From: Hymenochaete sp. R1 | Taxonomy: Eukaryota > Basidiomycota > Agaricomycetes > Hymenochaetales > Hymenochaetaceae | DNA: 64,000 bases | Direction of reading: 5' to 3' | Assembly (NCBI GenBank): GCA_019400425.1 | Contig: JAFREE010000113.1 | Location: 16,458-80,457, forward strand | Part shown: positions 48,176 to 59,632 of the stretch, in pieces | Layout: every line of letters starts with the position of its first letter | How positions within the stretch are numbered: the first letter of the stretch is position 1 | Notes under the pieces: generated by a model | What the model was told of the DNA's origin: nothing | Database searches by the model: none | Seen by the model: the letters and a program-made list of their open reading frames with translations, nothing else | Translations under genes and position numbers: made by a program

Positions 48176-48855
48176 TCAAGGAGCATGAGCATGGCTCATG
48201 TGATAGTCTGCAATGCATCGGATGCTCTTCTCTGAATGCAAACTCGCGATCCTTCGCCTTAATGGACTTCGCAATGTATAGCACGCTGATTGCACAAATA
48301 TCGCTTTAGGTTTCGTAAAAGTCTGCTGCTAGCAGTCTGGATTCCAATAGTGAGTAACGAGATCGTAGAGTAGAGAATACGCACATACAGTTCCAAACCA
48401 ATCTCGGGGATAATTCGCTCCTGGAAGTCCGGGATATCTTTTGCATTCGCCGAATTTTCATGCAACTTTTTGTACATGAGATATTCGAGTAGTTTTTCGA
48501 CTACGATTCCCCTGCAGGTACGATAGAAGGTTTACAATCAACATATTAAAAAACTGAATTGAAGGATACGCATACACACCTCTCATTGATTACACAAATA
48601 TTCTTTTGTGACTCGGCAAACTCATCTGTATCGCAGGCATCCGCTCAGTTATGCAAATTCACAATAAAGTGCACCCTGGATGCTTACTACCGACACTCAG
48701 CATATTACTGAGAGTAACGCTGCCCATCACTACCTCCCGTCGGACAACATACGAAAACCCATCGGAGCTCACGAGTTTAACCCAGTCCGATTTAGAGTCC
48801 TATAAGAATGTCAATGGACGTGATGTTTTATCATGCGTGATGCACTCACGGCCAT
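48176..48855 (-). CDS. ELC1: Elongin C (Skp1/BTB-fold ubiquitin-ligase adaptor)
   Basis: Adaptor of Elongin BC/Cul3-type complexes, acting in RNA polymerase II turnover and other ubiquitin ligases. Five exons: 48855-48850 (6 nt, MA), 48799-48691, 48625-48580, 48511-48389 and 48224-48176. The product is 110 residues, as expected. The BTB pattern is clear: DWVKLVSSDGFSYVVRREVV, MGSVTLSNMLS, an EFAESQKNICVINERG strand, IVVEKLLEYLMYKKLHENS, and DIPDFQERIIPEIGLEL. The end IADYHMSHAHAP corresponds to the usual LMAANFLDC. The last acceptor (GAAGAG) is weak; it was chosen because it restores that consensus. The start lies 182 bases from POL2 on the opposite strand. Confidence 0.88.
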
Positions 48856-48948
48856 TTTTTGACACCCAAGATGGTGGTTGGAAAGAAAGGTGAACACCGG
48901 ACACGGACTTAGCCATTTGTCACGGATTGTGACAGGGTCCGTTACGTT

Positions 48949-49015
48949 ACGCGTTCGCGTGTCTCGGCCCTGTTTTCAGCCCGGTATCGCGACGTTGTCG
49001 GGAACACGAACGCGT
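48949..49015. promoter_or_regulatory. Two ACGCGT (MCB-like) boxes in the ELC1/POL2 divergent promoter
   Basis: ACGCGT occurs at 48949-48954 and 49010-49015, 89 and 28 bases before the POL2 ATG. In yeasts MBF binds this element and drives DNA replication genes at G1/S. The second copy may lie within the transcript leader. Use here is inferred from the neighbouring gene. Confidence 0.55.
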
Positions 49016-49037
49016 CTCTTTCCGCTGCACTCCACTC

Positions 49038-52000
49038 ATGTCGCGGCGCGGAGGTTCAACATTTGGTCTCACATCTCGCAGAGGCCACAGCTCCTTTCGC
49101 GGAGGAAACCGAGGCTCGGTACACTTTAGAGGTGGAGGGAGGGGACGTGGTGGACGTGGTGGATCCAACGCGGGTGTAAACTCGAATAACCCTACTAATG
49201 TCCCAACGAAAGATGAAGAGGGCACACAGCTCGCGGAGAGGTTTGAGAACGTGCGGCTGAATGATGAGGTTGATGAGAAGCTCGGCTTTGGAAAGGTTCA
49301 GGAGGGTCCAAAAAAGGAGGGGTGGTTGGTGAATATGCATCCAGTGCGTGAGAGAATCTTGTGTGTCGGGAACGTTATTGACGGCGGTGCTCTCCGTACA
49401 GACGCTGCTTAAAGACCCTGACCATCCCACTGGTCGGGCGGGTGTCGACTACTACTTTATAGAGGATGATGGTGGACTGTTCAAAACTACGTTCATGTAT
49501 GAACCATATTTTTGCATTGGGTGCAAGGTGCGTTTTCTAGTTCATACAGTCTGGGCATCAAAGTTGACATTATATCAGAGCGGCACGGAGAATATCGTGG
49601 AGGAATGGTTGAACAAGAAATACGAAGGGCTTATATCTCGAATCGTCCGCGACCGGAAAGAAGACTTGAAGCTCCCCAATCATCTCATGGGCCATCGTCG
49701 ACTGTATCTACAACTCTGCTTCAAGAATGTCACTGACCTTCTCGCGGTCCGAAGAGAAGTTGTTCCGCTCGCCATGGACAATGGCTCCAAGTTAGATGCT
49801 GTCGATGCTTACGCTGAGGTTGTCAACATGGCGGAGTCCAGGGCAAGAGTGGAGATAGCGTCATCTTGGGCGGCAGAGGCCGACGCGATGAATGGCCAGT
49901 CCAAGGTCGCGGGCAGCAGCGACCCTAGGGAATGCATCATCGATGCTCGCGAATTTGATGTTCCTTATTATCTTCGTGTCGCGATCGACAATGAGATTCG
50001 AGTCGGTCTATGGTACTCGGTTTCATTCAATGCTGGGCAACCCCAGTTCACACTGATGGACCGAGTCAAGCGTGCGGATCCTGTTGTCCTCGCTTACGAT
50101 ATAGAGACGACAAAGGCGCCTCTCAAGTTCCCCGATAGTGCTATCGACCAAGTCATGATGATTTCGTATATGATTGATGGTCAAGGATTCCTTATAACGA
50201 ATCGCGAAATTGTCAGTGAAGACATCGAGGATTTCGAATACACCCCAAAAGAAGGTCTCGAGGGTCCATTCACAATCTTTAACGAGGCAGACGAGGCAGC
50301 GACAATTTCTCGTTTCTTCCAGCACGTACAGGAAGTTAAGCCGACGGTCTGTGCCACGTTTAACGGCGACTTCTTCGATTTCCCCTTCTTGTGTGCTCGT
50401 GCGAAGGTGCATGGTATTGATATGTTCATGGAGATGGGATTCGTAAAAGATATGGAAGACGAATACAAGAGTAGGACATGTGTGCACATGGACTGCTTCC
50501 GATGGGTGAAGCGTGATTCGTATCTGCCACAGGGAAGTCAGGGTTTGAAGGCGGTTACGACTGCGAAGTTGGGCTATGATCCCATGGAGCTCGACCCAGA
50601 ACTGATGACACCGTAAGCACCTCACTTACGCTTTATTTTAGTGCAATCGACTCTAAATGCGCCTTCCACTGGCAGGTATGCGTCGGAGCAACCTCAAACC
50701 CTAGCTCAATACTCCGTCTCCGATGCAGTTGCAACTTATTACCTCTACATGAAATATGTCCATCCTTTCATCTTCTCACTTTGCAATATCATTCCTCTGT
50801 GCCCCGACGAGGTGCTGAGGAAGGGAACTGGTACTCTATGCGAAACTTTGCTAATGGTTAGTGTACAATCAATCTCGTAACGTCTTTCATCTCATCCTTC
50901 TTTTTTAGGTTGAAGCTTTCAGAGGTCACATCATCATGCCAAATAGACATGAAGACCCGCGAGGCAACATGTACGAAGGCCACCTTCTATCATCCGAAAC
51001 CTATGTTGGAGGGCACGTAGAAGCGCTCGAAGCTGGCGTGTTCCGAAGTGACATTGCAACACACTTCAAAATCGTGCCTGGTGCAGCTCAAAAGGTTAGA
51101 GATTACTTATGGAGGCAAAGCGGAACCTAAATACGTACTTTTATAGCTTATCGACGAACTCGACGCTGCATTGACATTCTACATCGTTGACGAGTCCAAA
51201 AGTAACTTAGAGGACGTGGTGAACTATGAAGAGGTCAAATCAGATATCCAATCCGCTTTGGAGCTCATGCGCGATAATCCCATTCGCTTCGATAAGCCGC
51301 TTATCTACCATTTGGACGTCGCTGCTATGTATCCCAACATCATGTTGTCTAATCGACTTCAACCTGACTCTGTTGTCGACGAGTCCGTATGTGCCGTCTG
51401 CGACTACAATCGACCGGGAAAGACCTGTGATAGACGGATGACTTGGGCCTGGCGTGGAGAGTACTTCCCAGCTCAGCGAGACGAATATAATATGGTTCGA
51501 CACGCACTGAACCAGGAGATGTTTCCGCCCAAGCGTCCCAACGAACCGCAACGTCGTTTCCAAGACCTGTCTCCAACCGAGCAGTCTGCTTTATTGCACA
51601 AGCGCTTGGGCGATTATTCTCGAAAGGTTTATAAGAAGACGAAGGAGACTCGCGTCGTACAGAAGGAGTCCATCATTTGTCAGCGAGAGAACCCCTTCTA
51701 CGTCGATACTGTCCGCCGCTTTCGTGACCGACGTTACGAATACAAAGGACTACACAAGACATGGAAGAAGAATCTCGATAGCCTGTTGGGGAGTAGTGGG
51801 GCACTGACGGAGGTGGACGAAGCAAAGAAGATGATCGTAATCTACGATTCACTGCAGCTTGCCCATAAATGTATTCTCAACTCCTTCTACGGCTATGTTA
51901 TGCGTAAGGGCGCACGATGGCATTCCATGGAGATGGCAGGTATCACTTGTCTGACTGGCGCTACGATCATTCAAATGGCGCGCCAGCTTGTTGAACAGAT

Positions 52001-55000
52001 CGGCAGACCATTGGAACTCGATACTGATGGTATCTGGTGCATGCTTCCGGATGTTTTCCCCGAAAACTTCAAATTCAAGCTCAAAAACGGAAAGCTGCTA
52101 GGGCTCTCGTATCCGTGCACAATGCTCAATCATCTCGTTCACGCCAAGTTCACGAATCATCAATACCACGACCTCAATTCTGAGACAGGCCGGTACGACA
52201 TTCACAGCGAAAACTCGATCTACTTTGAGCTCGATGGACCGTACAAAGCTATGATTCTTCCCTCATCCAAAGAGGAGGACAAGTTGCTGAAGAAGCGATA
52301 TGCCGTTTTTAACGACGACGGGTCCCTGGCGGAGTTGAAAGGGTTCGAGGTGAAACGACGTGGCGAACTGCAGCTCATCAAGATCTTCCAGTCGCAGATT
52401 TTCGAAAAATTTCTTCGTGGAACAACGACGCAGGAGTGTTATGCTGCTGTGGCAGAGATCGCAGATCGTTGGCTCGATGTTTTGTTTAGCAAGGCTGAAA
52501 GCCTGAGTGACGATGAACTGGTCGAACTTATTGCGGAAAACCGAAGCATGTCAAAGACGCTCGCCGAGTACGCAGGGCAGAAATCCACCTCGATCAGTAC
52601 CGCCCGCCGTCTCGCGGAGTTCTTAGGCGACCAAATGGTCAAGGATAAAGGCCTTGCATGTAAGTTTATCATCTCGCAGAAACCGATCGGTGCACCCGTT
52701 ACGGAGCGCGCAGTGCCAATTGCCATATTCTCCGCCGAAGAGACCGTCAAGCGAACATATCTTCGAAGGTGGTTGAAAGACAATAGCTTGGCAAACTTCG
52801 ATCTCCGTTCCATTTTGGATTGGAATTACTATATCGAGCGTCTTGGATCCGTCATCCAGAAGCTCATCACCATTCCGGCGGCCATGCAGAAGGTACCCAA
52901 CCCTGTTCCGCGTATCCGTCATCCAGATTGGCTGCACCGCCGTGTTGCTGCGCTTGACGATAAGTTCAAGCAGCATAAAGTAACGGACTTTTTTAAGAAG
53001 AAGCAAGAGCCCGATCTATCCCAGATTGAAGTCCCGGCGTTGCCTGATCTCGAGGACATAGGGACCCAATCTCCAAGATGGCCTCCTGCAGGTAGCAAAT
53101 CGACATCACAGAAGGAGGGTCAGGTTGGTGATGTGTCGGTGGAGAAGCCTTTGCCAGACCCAAAAGTCAACTATCCGAAATGGCTTAAAGCGGTCAAAAA
53201 ACGCTGGAAAGCCCGGCGAGCTGCTCAAACCAGTTTAAGCGGAACTAGCTCATCCTTCCACCCTGGTATGGGAAATTCAAACATATCGCCCTCTCGATTG
53301 TGGGACATTGTACAGATACGACGGAGAGGCCGTAACGGTCACGTCATTTGGTTGTGCGTCGATGGAAAACTGGAACCCATTGAGCTGCGTATTCCTCGCG
53401 AATTTTATCTCAACTTCAAGGCAGAACCGAAACCTGACGAATATGAAGAGCACTATTCTCGAGAACGCGTGATTCGTACATTACCTCGCGGCCGACCAAG
53501 CATGCATCTCTACAAGTACTCGATGTCAGAAGAAACATTCGTGTTGGGAGAGAACCATTTCTCGAATGAAATCAATAATGTCGACGTAGACGGGGCGTAC
53601 GAGCTACAGGTGTGTCGTCACCTATGATCAGCATGCAAGACTAACTTACATTTGTCAGGTACCTTTGATAACTCGGGCTTTGATGAAACTCGGTATAACC
53701 GGTGCCCCGAGTCGAAGGGGTCTGACGGTTCAAGGAGCCTTGAATGATGGTCTAGATCTACACGACATTGAGAAACTGGGCCCTTCACCCAAACGCAAAC
53801 CGTACCTGGATGGCGGAAAGTCTTTGAAAGTGATATTTCTGTATCACGCTTTTGTGCCAACAACATCAGTGGAAATTTTCGCTCTCTTCTATCCCAACGG
53901 AACTGTGAAGTTACATGTCATGGACCCCGCCACTCGCCGCCAAAACGTACCACTTTTTGACTTACTATATCAGGATTTGCTTTCAAAAAAGCGTTCTGAC
54001 CTGCAGAAGCTTCCGACGTATAACTACCCAGAGCAAATTCAGGGGTCAACGGAATATCATAGCTCCGAGAATACAGCTATGAGGGCAATCAATAGGGAAC
54101 TGGGGATGCACATTAAAAAGTCATACAGCATCGTTCTTTCCTCCGCGAAAAACTTAGATCATTTCAGCTTCAAAGTTCCGTGCTTGGTGAGTTTCCCTGT
54201 ACTTAGTATGCCCGCCACCAGGAGCAGTCATGCTTTGGATATGTTCCCATGGCAAAGCGCTGTAGCGAAGAAGATGTTTGCTCGATACTTTAACCTTTCC
54301 TCATGGTTGAGCCGCTCTATTACGCATGCTTCATATTATGACGTACCTATTGGCCACATCGAGAACGATCAGCCTCTATTTTTCTGCGACCTCGATCTGG
54401 CCCGTAGACTCGCCGCTCAGGACATATTGTTGTGGTGGTCGCCTGGAGAGAGGCCTGATCTTGGGGGTTTTGAGAACGACATGCCTCCTCCAGATGAGCT
54501 TGAAAGCCCCGAGTACATCAACCCCGGTGTCTACTCCAATGTTTGCTTATCCGTGCAGGTCCGTAACCTGGCTGTGGATGCTATCCTCCAATCCGCACTT
54601 GTCAACGAGTTGGAAGGTAGCGGTGGAACCACTGCATTCGATTCAACAAGTCACACGCTAGCCGACTACACGTCGGGGGAGTCCCAGCCTAACGTTACCA
54701 TCGGTGACTCCAATCTTTCCCCGCAGATTTTTGCCACTATCAAGCAAATGGTACGGTGTTGGTTACTCGATAAGGCTCGTGATCCCGTGAGCCCTGCGTC
54801 TGTTACACTCGATCATTTTTGGCGGTGGGTCAGTTCATGCGCATCGAACATGTATGACCCTAGCATACAAAAATTCGTTCACGGATTAATGAAGAAGACA
54901 TTTATTCAACTCCTTGCAGAGTTCAAGCGTCTCGGATCCAATGTCGTCTCCGCCGACTTCTCACGCATCCTCCTTGTCACATCCAAACCCCCCGGCACTG

Positions 55001-56144
55001 CACATGCCTATGCTACGTACATCAACACTGCCGTTACATCAAACGAACTCTTCAAACACATCTATCTGCGTACGGACCGTTTCTACGATTTCCTGGTGTT
55101 CATGGACCAGGCAAACTATGGGGCAGTCGTTTGCGATGATCCGCTTGCTGTGGAACCCCCGAAGCAGATTGCAATCACTTCGATGTGGAACATCAACAAA
55201 TTCCTACCTCCTGCCGTACAGGAGTATTTCCGGGCCATGATTCGTTATTTCATTTCACAAATGGCAAAGATCAGGAGGGAGATAGAGGAATCTACGAGGA
55301 CACCGCTCCGCGTGATCAACAATGTCGCTCCAGATGCGACACAGCATGATACAGGAAAGAAAAAGGAGATCGATGAGTCAAAAAACTTCATCACGCAGAA
55401 GTTGACCCGTAGGATGCTCAATAATGTCTCCGAAATACAGGAGAAATATAAGCAGTGGATCATGGAGGAGGACGAATCCGAAGCTTTCGAGTTCCCCATC
55501 CTACCGGGTTCGCATTTGAACATGACTAATCCCTCCCTCGAGTTCGTCAAATTCACGTGTGCTATTTTCGTACTAGCACAGGACAACCAAATAGAAATCG
55601 GGATTATGAAGCGCAATCTTCTGGACATCGTAGGAGTCCGCGAATTCTCGGACGATGCTATTTTCAAGGACCCTTGTGACCCGTTGAAACTTTCCATGGT
55701 TACTTGCAAATACTGCGATCACATTCGAGACTTTGACTTCTGTAGGGACGCAGAGCTCTTCCCAGTAACCACGGATGTAGTCAAATGGTACTGCTCCGAG
55801 TGCGACGGCGAGTATGATCGAGCCGCAATAGAATTTGCATTGATCCAAAAGCTCCAACGTCTCGAACGAAATTTCGCGCAGCAAGACTTACGATGTTCAC
55901 GGTGCAAGCAACTGCAATCCGACAATATCTCGCGCCATTGCGGGTGCTCTGGAGCATATCAGCTTACTACAAGCAAAGAGGAGCTTCGAAAAAAATTGAG
56001 GACAATTACAAATGTGTCCGTAGCGCATAGTCTGACGAGATTGAATGTGCGTTTTTTTTTTTCTTTTTAGACAACAAGGCGAAGTTTGCTAATATCCTCT
56101 CTTTCCAATAGGAATGCAGCCAAGTGTTGCTTCATAACTGGTAA
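49038..56144 (+). CDS. POL2: DNA polymerase epsilon catalytic subunit
   Basis: Leading-strand replicase with 3'-5' proofreading. Eight exons (49038-49343, 49402-49527, 49579-50612, 50676-50856, 50909-51094, 51147-53609, 53659-56046, 56112-56144) give 2238 residues; yeast has 2222. Exonuclease motifs: DIETTKAP (about 317), [10 protein letters not shown] (about 404), [10 protein letters not shown] (about 503). Polymerase motifs: A in [20 protein letters not shown] (about 665), B in [15 protein letters not shown], and C as [13 protein letters not shown] (about 903), the epsilon-specific form. The Cys cluster [14 protein letters not shown] is present. The inactive second half follows and ends in two zinc modules (CKYCDH, WYCSEC; CSRC, HCGC). 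The first 50 residues are Gly/Arg-rich ([12 protein letters not shown]), an unusual RGG-type extension. No catalytic residue seems lost. Confidence 0.96.
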
Positions 56145-56236
56145 CAGAGCGTATATCGTTTTTGCCTTGTATTTTTCGTATTTATATGACAAATCGGATC
56201 TCTTGCATTCATCCCATGGCCATGGCATCATTTACA

Positions 56237-56711
56237 TTACCATACCAACCATCCGCGTTCTTTTGCTTTCTTAACTGCATTGTCCCAATCTCCATTTCCC
56301 TTCTCCCATAGTTCCACGCTTTCGATTTCGCCTTTACCCAATTTAAGTCCATTGTACAAGTGCTGTTCGATTATCAGTTCTGGAAGCTTTCTTTTACCAA
56401 TGAAATGATTGACGGACTGGGAAGACGCCTTCTCCATCCCTGGGGCCACAGACGTTCAACTCTGGATCCTCCCATTTGATGTACTTTTCGACGGTCGAAT
56501 AGAGCAGTCGGAGGATCTGGATTTGTGATTCGTCTCCGAAAAAGGTCCTCAGCGTGTTTGGCACTTGAGACGCCGAAGAGAGATGGATGAACCCTGAATC
56601 CTGGTCTATGTCGCTGACAGGGAGGTCCTCTGGGAGCTCAGCGGGAACGGGAGACGACGTAGGGACCAGTTTGTAGATGTAGGTTGGTATCGGTTTGGAT
56701 TCAGTCGACAT
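56237..56711 (-). CDS. DUF952 domain protein
   Basis: Exons 56711-56418 and the part from about 56359 down to 56237 give about 139 residues. The family is recognised by IPTYIYKLVP at the start, the DSGFIHLSSASQVPNTL block (His likely conserved), LNVCGPRDGEGVFPHLY across the intron, and KERGWLVW at the end. DUF952 proteins are small, soluble and of unknown biochemical role, with a fold distantly like ADP-ribosyltransferases. The intron has GTCCGT and CAG borders. It is convergent with POL2, the stops being about 90 bases apart. Confidence 0.88.
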
Positions 56712-57078
56712 GGTTGTTTGAGTCGAAGATGCACATAATACATTCGTCGCGCGTGGAAAGCCAGCTTGAAAAGATACCAATTGGGCTTTAGGAAACCCCG
56801 ATATCTACCAAGACCTATGCAATATATTCATGGAGCTTCTTCTTTCAAGCCCCGCATTGCTAAGTGCTCAGACTCGGAGGAGACCGAACTTTCAATTGTT
56901 GACTCTTTCTGAGATTAATCGGGAGACGACCAAACTCCTAGCTGTATTCCATTCAGACAATCTTGGGTCTCAGAGGCGCTTTGTTCGATTTACTGTTCAA
57001 GCGATGGGTCGATAAGCAGAAAGCAACGGTAATGCGTTTCAACTCGTATTTGAATTATTCTCCGCCTAAATGGCCATA
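56712..57078. other. Intergenic region, no gene seen
   Basis: Between the DUF952 start and the YCII gene stop. A plus-strand frame at 56830-57015 has no support. Confidence 0.5.
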
Positions 57079-57623
57079 TCATAAGGCCTTGCCTCTAAAA
57101 GGCTGAATGATGATGTTCCCCGCATCCCACTGGATAAGTAACGGTTGGTGAACGTCAGACTTGGAAGCAGCTTTAGTAAGCATACAAGGACTTACTACTC
57201 CTTCTTTGTAGTATATATCATCTTTAACTATTTGTTCAACATGTTCAAGAGACGACGCCTCGTATATCATAAAGGATCCTGTCATTGTTTGTTCCTCGAC
57301 AGGCTTGTTCAATGTGCTCGGGCTAACGAATGCGTTGCCGAACTCTGTAGGATACGTATGAGCGACGTACAACAAGACGCAGGTTCATAATCACTCAATA
57401 CGCCAGAGTCCTTGAGCGATTTGGCATTAGCTAGATGTGCTTCTCTGACTCTCGTCCGCCGTGTGGGAGCCTCGGCGTCTGTCTTGTCCGGGCAGTACGC
57501 CATAAATTGAATTGCTGAGGCTTGCGACATGATGAAACGACGCTGGGTGAGCAACGACAAGGAGATGTAGCGAAAGTTGATAGATGAGATACCAGACGTA
57601 GTGAAAGAGCCAGCTCTCAACAT
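57079..57623 (-). CDS. YCII-domain protein, probably mitochondrial
   Basis: YCII proteins are small ferredoxin-like-fold proteins, some acting as dehydrochlorinases; most are uncharacterised. Three exons give about 143 residues. The domain begins IQFMAYCPDKTDAEAPTRR, then REAHLANAKSLKDSGVL, then KFGNAFVSPSTLNKP, MTGSFMIYEASSLEHVEQIV and DDIYYKEGVWDAGNIIIQPF. The order matches the family. The start ATG at 57623 adds a 31-residue leader (MLRAGSFTTSGISSINFRYI then SLSLLTQRRF) that is Arg/Ser-rich with no acidic residue, a good mitochondrial presequence. ATG 57530 (MSQASAI) would give a cytosolic form. Intron 1 begins within an AGT codon (GTGATT) and is about 50 nt. Confidence 0.85.
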
Positions 57624-58059
57624 GGATCTAACGGGACAAGGATGTTTGCGGAGCGCCGAACAATTAATATTATTGTTAACCAAAGGCCGTGGGAATCTCA
57701 GACTCACACACGTCTATTTCAGACATCCATCTTATCTCATCTCTCTCCTTCTACCTACTTTCCACTCCTACAACTTGTACAAGAAAATACCTTTTTTGGC
57801 CTTTGCAAGGTGAAAGAAGGCAACGAATAGCAAACAGTCTAGGTTAAAGATCTTCAACGTTAAATGATAAATGCACAACTCGGCATTCTGTGGCGCCAGA
57901 TGGATGCTTTGCCCACTGTCTACGTATTGACTGACTTTGCGAAACTTCGCTTTGCATGAAGTGAGGACGACTTCAATAGAGGAGTGCAAATGCATTTTCT
58001 GAGTCTATTACCTTGCTACCACCTCTTCCACTCACTTTCTGCTGCTCTCGTGACCTACG
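57624..58059. promoter_or_regulatory. Divergent promoter between the YCII and CxxC genes
   Basis: 436 bases shared by two diverging starts (57623 minus, 58060 plus). No clear TATA or other box was identified. Confidence 0.35.
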
Positions 58060-59459
58060 ATGACGTCCCGGATACCCAGGCCTACCACTCGCGATGGGTC
58101 GCCAATGGCTCCTTCGAGGCGTACGGTAGCCAGCGAATCCCAAAGGGCCACTACAGAAAAAGGAACCAGCGTATCCGAGAAGAAAACACCCCCTCCAAAG
58201 CCGAAGAAAAGCGAACGTCTTCGAGATATGCGGGTAGATGATGGTAAACTCTTGACAAAGGATGGGAAGGGGGTGTCATCGAAACCGCCTCCAGGAGGGG
58301 GCATTGGGGGTGCTTTCGGGAAACTATTTGGGAGAAATGACACTGGGGCAGCCACTGTGACAAATGCACGAGATACGGCGAAGGGTAAACCACACGTCTC
58401 CTCTATCCCTCTTCATCCGCTGAACTCTATCCTCTGTTTCAGGAAAGGAAAATAACACCGATGCTCGCGACGCTGGTCAGTTTCAATTGATTGCACATGT
58501 GAAGTGAAAGCTGCTGAGCTCTCATTTTATAGGTGATAAAGCAACGAAGAAAACCTCGATCATGCCTTCGCGCAAGCCTGCGAATCCAACTGAAAAAAGG
58601 AGTCTGGAAAGCGTACGTAACGATAGCCGAGGATCTGTCGCCTCGGATCGTCGGCCTCTGAGTCCACAAAGAGAAAGTGCAAACACAAGTCGCAAAGTTG
58701 ACGCTGGAAGTGACGTACCTGCGGCAGCAAGCAATATACGGGGTAGTTCGGATCGTAAGTCTGAGAGCTACAAGGTCATAGCATGCCAGGCTCAATCGTT
58801 TGTCAGGAGCCACGATACGTAATACGACTTCGAGTGCGAGGCGGGGTATGTTTTTTCAAAATAATTTTCCTGCAAACAAAATTTCTGAGAATATGCATTA
58901 GGAGACGATAGTTATTCTGCCAACGCTCCGAGAGCCGAAAGTGTTCGGGATGGTATGTAGTTGCACACTGTCGCATCACCTTCGAATGATTTTATGTATT
59001 TAATTATAGGGCGTGATGGTCAAGGACAGAGACGGACTGAAAACCAGGGTTCGTTTTATGAATATTCCATGGCACTCGCTAATGACTTAAGCCTCTTTTC
59101 TTCGATGCTACCTTATAGGTCATTCTCGCCTGCGAAATGTCGCTGCATTGGGCACCGATCTTGGTGACAGACGCAGCAAGGTTCGACATGGACACAATGA
59201 AACTATTGATGACGACCCCTATGATTACGAAAAGAATAACAAAGGCCGGCCCATTTGCTCAACTTGCAGGCAAGAAATCCCAGAATGCGACTCTTGCGCT
59301 CAACCCCTTCCGAAACATAGACGCCTTGAGAAACTTGGTCATGAAGATACACCAGTATGCGATGGATGCGGCAGGACCCGCGAACTCTGCCCCGATTGCG
59401 GTTTAGTGATGCCCAAAGAAATGATTATGGAGAGACCCTCTCATCATAGACGGAGATGA
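58060..59459 (+). CDS. Unknown protein with four C-terminal CxxC knuckles
   Basis: Six exons (58060-58384, 58443-58475, 58533-58754, 58902-58952, 59010-59048, 59119-59459) give 336 residues. The N-terminal two thirds is basic, Ser/Pro-rich and probably disordered (MTSRIPRPTTRDGSPMAPSR; KKTPPPKPKKSERLRDMRVD). It includes a Gly/Phe patch, GGGIGGAFGKLFGR. The C-terminus has four CxxC pairs in about 65 residues: PICSTCRQEI, CDSCAQPLP, CDGCGRTREL and CPDCGLVMP. These could form two zinc sites of the ribbon or rubredoxin-knuckle kind. It ends RPSHHRRR. There is no signal peptide or membrane helix. I do not recognise the family. Exons 2, 4 and 5 are only 33-51 nt. Confidence 0.78.
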
Positions 59460-59632
59460 TAAGTCTCGCGACGACAGTATTTCAACAGCGCCGCTTTCAC
59501 GATACCCACACTAAACTTTGCTTTCTTCCTCAGAGTCTCTATGCTCTTCATAAGTATTTTTAAAGCGAGATGATTACGTATGTTGATCTAAGTATTTTCA
59601 ACCATTAGTAAAGAACATGATTTACATAACGT

